Notes under the pieces: generated by a model
Seen by the model: only the letters and a program-made list of their open reading frames with translations
Told to the model about the DNA's origin: nothing
Database searches by the model: none
Translations under genes and position numbers: made by a program
NCBI RefSeq assembly: GCF_008042275.1
Contig: NZ_RDBK01000043.1
Location: 3,666,076 to 3,725,422 of the forward strand
From: Streptomyces sp. OR43
Lineage (GTDB): Bacteria; Actinomycetota; Actinomycetes; Streptomycetales; Streptomycetaceae
Reading direction: 5' to 3'
Length of the DNA stretch: 59,347 nucleotides
Part shown: piece after piece, positions 1 to 8,024 of the stretch
How positions within the stretch are numbered: position 1 is the stretch's first letter
How the letters are laid out: every line of letters starts with the position of its first letter

Positions 1-150
1 GTCACCCGCAGGTCCACCCGGTCGAGCAGCGGCCCGGAGAGCCTGGCCTGGTACCGGCGGACCGCCGAGGGCGGGCATTCGCACCCGGCCCCGCTCAGGG
101 TGTGCCGCCCGCACGGGCAGGGGTTCGCGGCGAGCATCATCAGGAACCGG
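1..150 (-). pseudogene. Inverted fragment of a YifB/ComM Mg-chelatase-like gene
   Basis: Read on the minus strand, roughly the first 150 bases encode the conserved YifB/ComM stretch PARFLMMLAANPCPCG, then a second Cys pair (CECPP), YQARLSGPLLDRVDLRV, running off the window edge. YifB is an AAA+ Mg-chelatase-like protein whose ComM relative helps branch migration during transformation. In Streptomyces yifB normally sits directly upstream of dprA on the same strand; here the fragment faces the opposite way. On the plus strand one frame is open from base 1 to a TGA at 226-228 that overlaps the dprA GTG, as expected for a native yifB 3' end. The homologous reading ends around base 145-150, so a junction lies between there and 225. 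It could be a real inversion or a fold-back join at a contig end. Confidence 0.6.
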
Positions 151-224
151 GCCGGCCGGGCGAGCCGCGAGGACGGGCGGCCGGTGACCGGCAGACGCCC
201 GGCTGCACGGGTGCCCGCGACGGG

Positions 225-1379
225 GTGAGTGACGGGGAGCGGCTGGCCCGGGCGGCGCTGACCCGGGTGCTGGAGCCGGGGGACGTGCGCGGTGGGCGCT
301 GGCTGCGGGAATGCGGTGGTACGGAGCTGATGCGGCGGATCACCACCCCGGACGGTTCGGCCGAGCAGCTGAGCGGGATGACGGCGAGACGGCTGGCCGG
401 CTACCGGCTGCGGGCCCGGACCGCTGAGCCCGAGCGGGATCTCGCGGCGGCGGCCTCGGCAGGCGGGCGCTTCGTCTGCCCCGGAGACCGGGAGTGGCCG
501 AGCCAGCTGGACGACCTGGGCGACGCCCGGCCGACGGGGCTCTGGGTGCGGGGGAGGCCAGATCTGCGGCTCTGGGCGCTGCGCTCCGTCGCCGTCGTCG
601 GGGCCCGTGCCTGTACACCGTACGGGGCCCACATGGCGACGACCCTCGGCGCGGGGCTCGCGGAACGGGGGTGGGTGGTCGTCTCGGGCGCCGCCTTCGG
701 GGTCGACGGGGCGGCGCACCGGGGCGCCCTGGCAGCCGGTGGCGCGACGATGGCGGTCCTGGCCTGCGGGGTGGACGTGGCGTACCCCCGCGGTCATGCC
801 GAACTGATCGGACGCATCGTCGAACAGGGGATCGTCCTCGGCGAACTGCCACCCGCCGATCACCCCACCCGCAGCAGATTCATCCTTCGGAACCGGGTGA
901 TCGCCGCGTTGACGCGGGGCACGGTCGTCGTCGAGGCCGAGTACCGCAGCGGCTCACTGGTCACGGCCCGGTGCGCGCAACGGCTCGGCCGTCACACCAT
1001 GGGAGTACCGGGTCCTGCCACCAGCGGCCTGTCAGCAGGCGTCCATGAACTCCTGCGGGGCGAGGGCGTGCTGGTCACGGACGCCGCGGAAGTCGCGGAA
1101 ATGGTCGGTGACATAGGGGATCTGGCTCCGCCGAGGCACGGTCCGATGCTGCCCCGCGACTACCTGGATCCCGTCTGCGGCAGGGTGCTTGACGCACTGC
1201 CGGCCCACGGCTCCGTCAACGGACGGGAGGTGGCGCGTGCGGCGGCGACGAGTGAGGACGAGGCACTCGGCAAGCTGTACGAACTGCACTCACTGGGGTT
1301 CGTCGAACGCGAAGGCGACGGATGGAGGTTGACGAAGCGGCCGACATGCAATGGCGACGCGCGGCGAGGCGGTTCTTGA
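225..1379 (+). CDS. dprA: DNA-processing protein DprA (Smf family)
   Basis: DprA binds incoming single-stranded DNA and loads RecA during natural transformation; in actinomycetes its role is unclear. The product is about 384 residues. A Rossmann-like domain begins near residue 119 with AVVGARACTPYG, followed by VVSGAAFGVDGAAHRGAL and the RFILRNRVIAALTRGTVVVEA region that defines the family. A C-terminal winged-helix segment (about residues 315-370) precedes a short basic tail. I chose GTG at 225 because it overlaps an upstream-frame TGA (GTGA), a usual coupling to yifB, and the protein then starts with SDGERLARAALTRV. The open frame reaches back to an ATG at 102, but that part is antisense to the yifB fragment. 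Confidence 0.92.
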   Translation: MSDGERLARAALTRVLEPGDVRGGRWLRECGGTELMRRITTPDGSAEQLSGMTARRLAGYRLRARTAEPERDLAAAASAGGRFVCPGDREWPSQLDDLGDARPTGLWVRGRPDLRLWALRSVAVVGARACTPYGAHMATTLGAGLAERGWVVVSGAAFGVDGAAHRGALAAGGATMAVLACGVDVAYPRGHAELIGRIVEQGIVLGELPPADHPTRSRFILRNRVIAALTRGTVVVEAEYRSGSLVTARCAQRLGRHTMGVPGPATSGLSAGVHELLRGEGVLVTDAAEVAEMVGDIGDLAPPRHGPMLPRDYLDPVCGRVLDALPAHGSVNGREVARAAATSEDEALGKLYELHSLGFVEREGDGWRLTKRPTCNGDARRGGS

Positions 1380-1669
1380 CCTGGGGCATTCGGGTGAAAA
1401 GGTGATGCCGATGACCTCGGTGGATCCTTCGGCGGCGCCTCCGGGGCCGGCGTGTGACGCGGCGGCCCCGGGCGTCCGTCATGTCCTCGCCCAAGTGCGC
1501 GGTCGTGTCCGCCGCCGCGCCCCACTCCATGTCCGTTCGCCGGGAAGGCCGCGGCACCGATCCCTTATCCTGCGCGGACCGCGACACCTCAGTCACGCTA
1601 CGCTCACAAGGATTCCGGCCCAGACGCAAGTCCCCCAGCACTTCACGGCAGAACGGCTCAAGGCACCAC

Positions 1670-2506
1670 ATGCCCCAGCACACCTCCGGGTCTGACCGCG
1701 CGGCAGTACCACCGGCTGCGCGTGGCACTGTGCGCCCGCCCGCGCCCTCCTCGCTCGACGAGTTGTGGCGTTCGTACAAGACCACGGGCGACGGGCGGCT
1801 GCGGGAGCAGCTGATCCTGCACTACTCACCTCTGGTGAAGTACGTCGCCGGCCGGGTCAGCGTGGGCCTGCCGTCCAACGTCGAGCAGGCGGACTTCGTC
1901 TCGTCGGGCGTCTTCGGGCTGATCGACGCGATCGAGAAGTTCGACATCGAGCGCGCGATCAAGTTCGAGACGTACGCGATCACCCGTATCCGGGGCGCGA
2001 TGATCGACGAACTGCGGGCGCTGGACTGGATCCCGCGCTCCGTACGGCAGAAGGCGCGGGCGGTGGAACGCGCCTACGCCACCCTGGAGGCGCAGCTCAG
2101 ACGCACGCCCTCGGAGGCGGAGGTCGCCGCCGAGATGGGCATCCAGCTGGAGGAACTGCACGCTGTTTTCAGCCAGTTGTCGCTCGCCAACGTCGTCGCC
2201 CTGGAGGAGCTCCTCCATGTGGGCGGTGAGGGAGGCGACCGGCTGAGCCTGATGGACACGCTGGAGGACACCGCCGCCGACAACCCGGTGGAAGTGGCCG
2301 AGGACCGTGAGCTCAGAAGGCTTCTCGCCCGTGCGATCAACACCCTCCCGGACCGTGAGAAGACGGTCGTGACGCTCTACTACTACGAGGGCCTCACCCT
2401 CGCCGAGATCGGCAACGTCCTCGGGGTCACCGAAAGCCGGGTCAGCCAGATCCACACCAAGTCGGTGCTGCAACTGCGCGCGAAACTGGCCGACGCCGGC
2501 CGTTGA
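1670..2506 (+). CDS. whiG: RNA polymerase sigma factor WhiG
   Basis: WhiG is the Streptomyces sporulation sigma factor, a FliA/SigD-type sigma that commits aerial hyphae to sporulation. The 278-residue product begins MPQHTSGSDRAA and contains the sigma region 2 core (LVKYVAGRVSVGLP to FETYAITRIRGAMIDELR), region 3, and region 4 (TLAEIGNVLGVTESRVSQIH) with its helix-turn-helix. These stretches match my memory of S. coelicolor WhiG closely. The start at 1670 matches the known N-terminus; the open frame extends about 72 codons further up but that part has no family resemblance. The 290 bases between dprA and whiG hold no gene and should contain the whiG promoter, which I could not place. Confidence 0.96.
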   Translation: MPQHTSGSDRAAVPPAARGTVRPPAPSSLDELWRSYKTTGDGRLREQLILHYSPLVKYVAGRVSVGLPSNVEQADFVSSGVFGLIDAIEKFDIERAIKFETYAITRIRGAMIDELRALDWIPRSVRQKARAVERAYATLEAQLRRTPSEAEVAAEMGIQLEELHAVFSQLSLANVVALEELLHVGGEGGDRLSLMDTLEDTAADNPVEVAEDRELRRLLARAINTLPDREKTVVTLYYYEGLTLAEIGNVLGVTESRVSQIHTKSVLQLRAKLADAGR

Positions 2507-2720
2507 GGCGGCCCGGACAGGCCCGGACGCCCCGGACGCGTCCCGCGCAGGCCCCGGACGAGCCCTGAACGCCCCGGACACGCCCCGAACAGACCCCGGG
2601 CGCTGCTCCGGACGGGCCCCGGCAGAGGCGACCGGGCGCCGGGCAGAGTTCGGACGGGCCGGACGGGCCCCGGCAGGCGTGGACGGGCCCCGGGCGGACC
2701 GGCAGCGGCGCTGGCGCTTC
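2507..2720. repeat. Degenerate CCCGGAC-type repeats downstream of whiG
   Basis: This interval is built from short imperfect copies of a unit like CCCCGGACG spaced about 10-20 bases apart, starting directly after the whiG stop. It has no gene. It may be simple low-complexity drift or a folded 3' end of the whiG message. Confidence 0.5.
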
Positions 2721-2778
2721 GGCCAACGATCGGGGCCGCCCGCCCCCTCTCCGGCACCGGTCGCCGTAGAGTGGTCGT

Positions 2779-3378
2779 GTGCCCAGGATTCGAGCGGCCT
2801 CCGTGGCCGAGCACCGGACCATGCAGCGCGGCGCCCTCCTGGACGCAGCGCGCTCCCTGCTGTCCGAGGGAGGCACGGAGGCGCTGACCTTCCCCGCCCT
2901 CGCCGAACGCACGGGCCTCGCACGGTCCTCCGTCTATGAGTACTTCCGTTCGCGGGCCGCCGTCGTCGAAGAGCTCTGCGCCGTCGACTTCCCCGTGTGG
3001 GCGGCGGAAGTCGAGAGCGCGATGGAGCGGGCGCGGACGCCCGAGGAGAAGATCGAGGCGTACGTCAGGCGTCAGCTCGACCTCGTCGGGGACCGTCGCC
3101 ACCGGGCCGTCGTCGCGATCTCCGCGAGCGAACTGGACGCGGGTGCGCGCGAGAAGATCCGGGCGGCGCACGGCGGTCTGATCACCATGATCGTGGAGGC
3201 GCTCGGCGATCTCGGACATGAGCAGCCCCGGCTGGCGGCCATGCTGCTCCAGGGCTCCGTGGACGCGGCGGTCCGGCGTATCGAGCTGAGCGTGGCGGAG
3301 GAACCCGCCGTGATCGCGGACACCACCGTCGCGATGGTCCTGAACGGCGTCCGCGGCATCGGCGACGACCAGGGCTGA
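2779..3378 (+). CDS. TetR/AcrR-family transcriptional regulator
   Basis: A 199-residue helix-turn-helix repressor. The N-terminal TetR domain (about residues 15-62) reads ALLDAARSLLSEGG, LTFPALAERTGLARSSVYEYF; the rest is the helical ligand-binding half, which has no recognisable ligand signature. A GTG start at 2779 gives a normal TetR N-terminus. The gene is convergent with the M23-like gene on the other strand, whose reading frame continues 307 bases across this gene. Its targets are unknown; a regulator here is a usual companion of the Streptomyces whiG-rpsB region. Confidence 0.85.
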   Translation: MPRIRAASVAEHRTMQRGALLDAARSLLSEGGTEALTFPALAERTGLARSSVYEYFRSRAAVVEELCAVDFPVWAAEVESAMERARTPEEKIEAYVRRQLDLVGDRRHRAVVAISASELDAGAREKIRAAHGGLITMIVEALGDLGHEQPRLAAMLLQGSVDAAVRRIELSVAEEPAVIADTTVAMVLNGVRGIGDDQG

Positions 3379-4226
3379 CCGCCCACGCCACCGGGGCCGG
3401 TCAGGGCGCTTGCCGCCTTCGCCAAGGCCTGTGGGGCACCGGGTGCGGGTACGCCCCATACCGGCAGCAGCCGCGAGGGCCCGCGCCGCAGCAGGGACGG
3501 CGGCAGCAGCGAGAGCGGGTCCAGATAGGCCTCCGCGCGCCGCAGGCCCCAGTGCAGACAGCCGGAAGCGCAATGGGACGCCCCGGCCGACAGGGCCGCC
3601 ACCACCTGTCCCGCCGCGACCTCGTCGCCCTTCGTGACCAGCGGGCGTACCGGCTCGTAGGTGGTACGCAGCGGCGGATCGCCCGTCCCGGCGAGTTCGA
3701 TCACGACCACTCCGCGCCCCGCCACGCCACCGGCGAAGGACACCCGGCCCGCCGCGGCCGCGAGCACCCGCGCGCCGGGTCCGGCGCCGAGGTCCACCCC
3801 GCGATGCCCCCGCCCGTACTCGGTGGCCGGAGGCTCCCACCCGCGTACGACCGGAGGTCTTCCCTCCAGCGGCCAGCCCCGCCCGGCGGCCGGAGCCGCC
3901 GGGACGGCTTCCCGGCCGCCGGGAGCACCGTGAACCACCACCACGTCCGCGGCTCCTGCCGTGCTCGGCGGTGGCCGCTGTGCCGCCCGGGCGTACAGCC
4001 CGCCGCACCCCATCGCGAGCAGTCCCACAAACAGCAGCCCCGAGACGGCCGCCACCGCCCGACCGGCCCGCAGTCCGGAGATACCGCCCCGCCGTCCGGA
4101 GGTGCCGGCCGGCTGTCCGGAGGTGCCGGCCCGCCACTCCCTCCCGCCGTCCGGCACGCCGCGGCGCACGGCAGGGCGGTGGCCGGACCGGATCCGCTGA
4201 CGACGACGTTCCGATGTGAATCGCAT
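3072..4226 (-). CDS. M23/LytM-like peptidase domain protein, membrane anchored
   Basis: The product as an open frame is 384 residues. It has a basic N-terminus with a short repeat of xAGTSG-like units, a membrane segment (AVAAVSGLLFVGLLAMGCGG, about residues 57-76) and an extracellular LytM domain ending near residue 255. The metal-site motif HRGVD (GRGHRGVDLGAG) is present. The second motif, usually HLH, reads CLHWG, so the first histidine is cysteine. That suggests a scaffold or atypical peptidase, although close Streptomyces relatives appear to share this form. The C-terminal 100 or so residues are antisense to the TetR gene and look non-native, as if the usual stop near 3390 were lost. 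Start ATG 4226; an internal start is possible. Confidence 0.7.
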   Translation of the reverse strand: MRFTSERRRQRIRSGHRPAVRRGVPDGGREWRAGTSGQPAGTSGRRGGISGLRAGRAVAAVSGLLFVGLLAMGCGGLYARAAQRPPPSTAGAADVVVVHGAPGGREAVPAAPAAGRGWPLEGRPPVVRGWEPPATEYGRGHRGVDLGAGPGARVLAAAAGRVSFAGGVAGRGVVVIELAGTGDPPLRTTYEPVRPLVTKGDEVAAGQVVAALSAGASHCASGCLHWGLRRAEAYLDPLSLLPPSLLRRGPSRLLPVWGVPAPGAPQALAKAASALTGPGGVGGQPWSSPMPRTPFRTIATVVSAITAGSSATLSSIRRTAASTEPWSSMAASRGCSCPRSPSASTIMVIRPPCAARIFSRAPASSSLAEIATTARWRRSPTRSS

Positions 4227-4332
4227 GTCCTCACCGTCCCCCGCCCCGGGGATCCGCGGGGATCATGGAGCGGATCTGTGGACTACCGGCCGGTTGTGGA
4301 CAGCGCCGTCACCCGGCACCCGGTGGGTCCCG

Positions 4333-4406
4333 TACACTTCTTCTGGCGATCCGGGTCACCGGGTCGACTTCGCACGCCCCGCCACCTCCTTCTCTGCGGA
4401 GGTGGC
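4333..4406 (+). promoter_or_regulatory. rpsB promoter -10 candidate and leader hairpin
   Basis: TACACT at 4333-4338 is a good actinobacterial -10 element, without a clear -35. Downstream, GCCACCTCC (4381-4389) pairs perfectly with GGAGGTGGC (4398-4406) to form a 9-bp hairpin in the about 160-base rpsB leader. Ribosomal protein S2 leaders are often autoregulatory in bacteria; whether this hairpin is such a site is inference. Confidence 0.45.
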
Positions 4407-4502
4407 CGCGCTCCTCGGTCCTTCGTGGCACGGCGCGTCGGGGCGTCAGGCGCGACAGCAAACCTGCGGTCGCGATAACCGAGTACCTCAAGGAGTACGG
4501 CC

Positions 4503-5426
4503 ATGGCCGTCGTCACGATGCGGGAGCTGCTGGAAAGCGGCGTCCACTTCGGTCACCAGACCCGTCGTTGGAACCCGAAGATGAAGCGCTTCATCTTCAC
4601 GGAGCGCAACGGCATCTACATCATCGACCTGCTCCAGTCGCTGTCGTACATCGACCGCGCCTACGAGTTCGTCAAGGAGACCGTCGCCCACGGCGGCTCC
4701 ATCATGTTCGTGGGTACGAAGAAGCAGGCCCAGGAGGCCATCGCCGAGCAGGCGACGCGCGTCGGCATGCCGTACGTCAACCAGCGTTGGCTCGGTGGCA
4801 TGCTCACCAACTTCTCCACCGTCTACAAGCGCCTTCAGCGTCTGAAGGAGCTCGAGCTCATCGACTTCGAGGACGTGGCCGCCTCCGGCCTCACCAAGAA
4901 GGAGCTCCTGGTTCTCTCCCGCGAGAAGGCCAAGCTGGAGAAGACCCTCGGTGGTATCCGCGAGATGCAGAAGGTGCCGAGCGCCGTCTGGATCGTCGAC
5001 ACCAAGAAGGAGCACATCGCCGTCGGTGAGGCGCGCAAGCTCCACATCCCGGTCGTCGCGATCCTCGACACCAACTGCGACCCCGACGAGGTCGACTACA
5101 AGATTCCGGGCAACGACGACGCGATCCGCTCCGTCACCCTGCTCACCCGCGTGATCGCCGACGCCGTCGCCGAGGGCCTCATCGCCCGCTCCGGCGCTGC
5201 GACCGGCGACTCGAAGCCGGGCGAGAAGGCCGCCGGCGAGCCGCTCGCCGAGTGGGAGCGCGACCTGCTCGAGGGCGACAAGAAGGCTGACGCCGAGGTC
5301 CAGACCTCCGCCGAGACCGAGAAGGTCGCGGACGCGGAGGCCGCTGACGCCCCCGCCGCCGAGGCTGCTGCCGAGGCCCCCGCCGCCGAGGCTCCGGCCG
5401 CGGACGCGGACGCCGAGCAGGCCTGA
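4503..5426 (+). CDS. rpsB: 30S ribosomal protein S2
   Basis: S2 binds the head-body junction of the 30S subunit late in assembly and helps place S1-like functions near the mRNA exit. The 307-residue product opens with the diagnostic MRELLESGVHFGHQTRRWNP and contains the S2 core to about residue 240. It then has a long acidic, Ala/Glu-rich tail (AEAADAPAAEAAAEAPAAE), typical of Streptomyces S2. The ATG has a clear AAGGAG about 8 bases upstream. It is followed after 99 bases by tsf with a hairpin between, the standard bacterial rpsB-tsf arrangement. Confidence 0.98.
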   Translation: MAVVTMRELLESGVHFGHQTRRWNPKMKRFIFTERNGIYIIDLLQSLSYIDRAYEFVKETVAHGGSIMFVGTKKQAQEAIAEQATRVGMPYVNQRWLGGMLTNFSTVYKRLQRLKELELIDFEDVAASGLTKKELLVLSREKAKLEKTLGGIREMQKVPSAVWIVDTKKEHIAVGEARKLHIPVVAILDTNCDPDEVDYKIPGNDDAIRSVTLLTRVIADAVAEGLIARSGAATGDSKPGEKAAGEPLAEWERDLLEGDKKADAEVQTSAETEKVADAEAADAPAAEAAAEAPAAEAPAADADAEQA

Positions 5427-5444
5427 CACCCGTCACGGCTGAAG

Positions 5445-5482
5445 ACGGCGGGGGCCGGTGCCACAGGCACCGCCCCCGCCGT
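5445..5482 (+). terminator. Intercistronic hairpin between rpsB and tsf
   Basis: ACGGCGGGGG...GGTGCC folds on GGCACC...CCCCCGCCGT with one bulged C and an ACA-type loop. No strong T run follows, so partial termination or mRNA processing that sets the S2/EF-Ts ratio is more likely than full termination. Confidence 0.6.
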
Positions 5483-5525
5483 TCACCCGTAGATCTTTCA
5501 GACTTCGAGAGAGAAATACAGACTC

Positions 5526-6362
5526 ATGGCGAACTACACCGCCGCTGACGTCAAGAAGCTCCGTGAGCTCACCGGCGCCGGCATGATGGACTGCAAGAAG
5601 GCGCTCGACGAGGCCGACGGCAACGTCGACGGAGCCGTCGAAGCCCTCCGTATCAAGGGCCAGAAGGGCGTCGCCAAGCGCGAAGGCCGTTCTGCCGAGA
5701 ACGGCGCGGTCGTCTCCGTCGTCTCCGAGGACAAGACGTCCGGCGTTCTGCTCGAGCTGAAGTGCGAGACCGACTTCGTCGCCAAGGGTGACAAGTTCCA
5801 GGCCGTCGCCAACACGCTCGCCGCTCACGTCGCCGCGACCTCCCCGGCCGACATCGAGGCGCTCCTCGCCTCCGAGATCGAGCCCGGCAAGACCGTCCAG
5901 GCGTACGTGGACGAGGCCAACGCCAACCTCGGCGAGAAGATCGTCCTGGACCGCTTCGCGCAGTTCCAGGGTGCTTTCGTCTCGGTGTACATGCACCGCA
6001 CCATGCCCGACCTGCCGCCGCAGATCGGTGTCCTGGTCGAGCTGGACAAGGCCGACGCCGACCTGGCGAAGGGCATTGCCCAGCACATCGCCGCCTTCGC
6101 GCCGAAGTACCTGTCCCGCGAGGACGTTCCGGCCGAGGTCGTCGAGGCCGAGCGCCGCGTCGCCGAGGAGACCACGCGCGCCGAGGGCAAGCCCGAGGCC
6201 GCGCTCCCGAAGATCGTCGAGGGTCGCGTCAACGGCTTCTTCAAGGAGGCCACCCTCCTCGGCCAGCCGTACGCGCTGGACAACAAGAAGTCCGTCCAGA
6301 AGGTCCTGGACGAGGCCGGTGTCACCCTGAAGCGCTTCTCGCGCATCAAGGTCGGCATCTGA
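5526..6362 (+). CDS. tsf: Elongation factor Ts
   Basis: EF-Ts is the nucleotide exchange factor that releases GDP from EF-Tu. The 278-residue product begins ANYTAADVKKLRELTGAGMMD, the N-terminal UBA-like domain with the conserved TGAGMMDCKKAL. The core includes CETDFVAKGD, a signature for EF-Tu contact, and the paired core subdomains through to the C-terminus. The start ATG follows a GAGAGAAATA stretch, an AG-rich ribosome site. It is co-directional with rpsB and separated from pyrH by a structured region. Confidence 0.98.
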   Translation: MANYTAADVKKLRELTGAGMMDCKKALDEADGNVDGAVEALRIKGQKGVAKREGRSAENGAVVSVVSEDKTSGVLLELKCETDFVAKGDKFQAVANTLAAHVAATSPADIEALLASEIEPGKTVQAYVDEANANLGEKIVLDRFAQFQGAFVSVYMHRTMPDLPPQIGVLVELDKADADLAKGIAQHIAAFAPKYLSREDVPAEVVEAERRVAEETTRAEGKPEAALPKIVEGRVNGFFKEATLLGQPYALDNKKSVQKVLDEAGVTLKRFSRIKVGI

Positions 6363-6393
6363 GTCCGTCCGCGAAAAACGGTGGACCCCGATA

Positions 6394-6495
6394 GGGTCTG
6401 GTGCAGTCGACGGCCGCACACCGCCGTACGACCGCAGATCTGACGAGGAGGCCATTGCCGCTGAGGGACACCAGACCCACCGGCAATGGCCTTCT
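6394..6495 (+). promoter_or_regulatory. tsf-pyrH intergenic region with two competing hairpins
   Basis: GGCCATTGCCG (6450-6460) pairs perfectly with CGGCAATGGCC (6481-6491), extendable with G-U pairs to about 15 bp and followed by TTCTTCG: a terminator-like hairpin. GGGTCTGGTG (6394-6403) is the exact reverse complement of CACCAGACCC (6469-6478), which lies in the loop of that hairpin. The two helices can form a pseudoknot or exclude each other. TAGGGT at 6392-6397 also fits a -10 element for a pyrH promoter. The pairing is seen directly; control of pyrH is inference. Confidence 0.55.
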
Positions 6496-6520
6496 TCGTA
6501 TGTGCACGAGGAGAATCTCC

Positions 6521-7297
6521 ATGAACAAGGGCGCGGACGCCGCCACAGGTGACCACAAGCGCGACGACGGCAAGGTGCGCGGACGCTTCATGCTGAAGCT
6601 GTCCGGAGAGGCGTTCGCCGGCGGCGGGGGTCTCGGTGTCGACCCCGACGTCGTGCACGCCATCGCCCGCGAGATCGCGGCCGTCGTCCGTGACGGCGCG
6701 GAAATCGCGATCGTCATCGGCGGCGGCAACTTCTTCCGCGGTGCCGAGCTCCAGCAGCGCGGCATGGACCGGGCCCGGTCCGACTACATGGGCATGCTCG
6801 GCACCGTCATGAACTGCCTCGCTCTCCAGGACTTCCTGGAGAAGGAGGGCATCGACTCCCGCGTCCAGACGGCCATCACCATGGGCCAGGTCGCGGAGCC
6901 TTACATTCCGCTGCGCGCCGTACGGCACCTGGAGAAGGGCCGCGTCGTCATCTTCGGCGCCGGCATGGGCATGCCGTACTTCTCGACCGACACCACCGCG
7001 GCACAGCGCGCCCTGGAGATCGACGCCGAGGCGCTGCTGATGGGGAAGAACGGCGTGGACGGGGTCTACGACTCCGACCCGAAGACCAACCCCGGCGCGG
7101 TGAAGTTCGACGCGCTGGAGTACAGCGAGGTGCTCGCCCGCGATCTCAAGGTCGCCGACGCCACCGCCATCACGCTCTGCCGCGACAACCAGCTGCCGAT
7201 CCTCGTCTTCGAGCTGACCACCGCGGGCAATATCGCCCGCGCGGTCAAGAGTGAGAAGATCGGCACGCTCGTGAGTGACCAGGGCACCCGGGCCTGA
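6521..7297 (+). CDS. pyrH: UMP kinase
   Basis: PyrH phosphorylates UMP to UDP with ATP in pyrimidine nucleotide synthesis and belongs to the amino acid kinase fold. The 258-residue product has the N-terminal substrate and phosphate motif MLKLSGEAFAGGGGLGVD, the glycine-rich VIGGGNFFRGAEL, the catalytic GAGMGMPYFSTDTTAAQRA and the nucleotide-binding KNGVDGVYDSDPK. I placed the start at ATG 6521, which follows GAGGAGAATCTCC and leaves a short Streptomyces-type N-terminal extension. Upstream codons in the same frame cross the intergenic hairpins and are unlikely to be translated. Confidence 0.97.
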   Translation: MNKGADAATGDHKRDDGKVRGRFMLKLSGEAFAGGGGLGVDPDVVHAIAREIAAVVRDGAEIAIVIGGGNFFRGAELQQRGMDRARSDYMGMLGTVMNCLALQDFLEKEGIDSRVQTAITMGQVAEPYIPLRAVRHLEKGRVVIFGAGMGMPYFSTDTTAAQRALEIDAEALLMGKNGVDGVYDSDPKTNPGAVKFDALEYSEVLARDLKVADATAITLCRDNQLPILVFELTTAGNIARAVKSEKIGTLVSDQGTRA

Positions 7298-7466
7298 CAA
7301 CCGGGGGGCCGCGCCGGGGAACCGGTGAGGCCCCGGGGGCCCGTGGGACGACGCCCCCGAAGATGGACAACGGCCTGCCGGTCGGACACCGTGCAGGTGA
7401 GGACGCGACGCAGGATCCGCCGGGCCCGAGCACGCCGGGCCCACTCAAGACACGCAGGAGCACGTG

Positions 7467-8024
7467 GTGATCGAAGAAACCCTCCTCGAGGCCGAGGAGA
7501 AGATGGAGAAGGCCGTCGTGGTCGCGAAAGAGGACTTCGCCGCGATCCGCACCGGCCGTGCGCACCCGGCGATGTTCAACAAGATCGTCGCCGACTACTA
7601 CGGTGCGCTGACCCCGATCAACCAGCTCGCCTCGTTCTCGGTGCCCGAGCCCCGTATGGCCGTCGTGACGCCGTTCGACAAGACCGCACTGCGCAACATC
7701 GAGCAGGCCATCCGCGACTCGGACCTCGGCGTCAACCCGAGCAACGACGGCAATATCATCCGGGTGAACTTCCCCGACCTCACGGAAGAGCGCCGTCGCG
7801 ACTACATCAAGGTCGCGAAGACGAAGGCCGAGGACTCCAAGATCTCGATCCGGGCCGTCCGCCGCAAGGCGAAGGAGACCCTGGACAAGCTGGTCAAGGA
7901 CAAGGAGTCCGGCGAGGACGAGGTCCGCCGCGCCGAGAAGGAGCTCGACGACACCACCGCGAAGTACGTCGCGCAGGTGGACGAGCTGCTGAAGCACAAG
8001 GAAGCCGAGCTGCTCGAAGTCTGA
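7467..8024 (+). CDS. frr: Ribosome recycling factor
   Basis: RRF splits post-termination ribosomes together with EF-G. The 185-residue product starts IEETLLEAEEKMEKAV and carries the RRF body with IRTGRAHPAMF and the C-terminal coiled-coil DDTTAKYVAQVDELLKHKE. Two in-frame GTG codons lie at 7464 and 7467; I chose 7467 because GGAG at 7457-7460 is then 6 bases away, against 3, and family members begin MIEET. The stop TGA at 8022-8024 shares its A with the cdsA ATG, so the two genes are translationally coupled. Confidence 0.97.
   Translation: MIEETLLEAEEKMEKAVVVAKEDFAAIRTGRAHPAMFNKIVADYYGALTPINQLASFSVPEPRMAVVTPFDKTALRNIEQAIRDSDLGVNPSNDGNIIRVNFPDLTEERRRDYIKVAKTKAEDSKISIRAVRRKAKETLDKLVKDKESGEDEVRRAEKELDDTTAKYVAQVDELLKHKEAELLEV

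Noticed and set aside
102..224. Longer DprA N-terminus from ATG 102
   Set aside because: This part is antisense to conserved YifB codons and lacks DprA similarity; GTG 225 overlaps the upstream stop.
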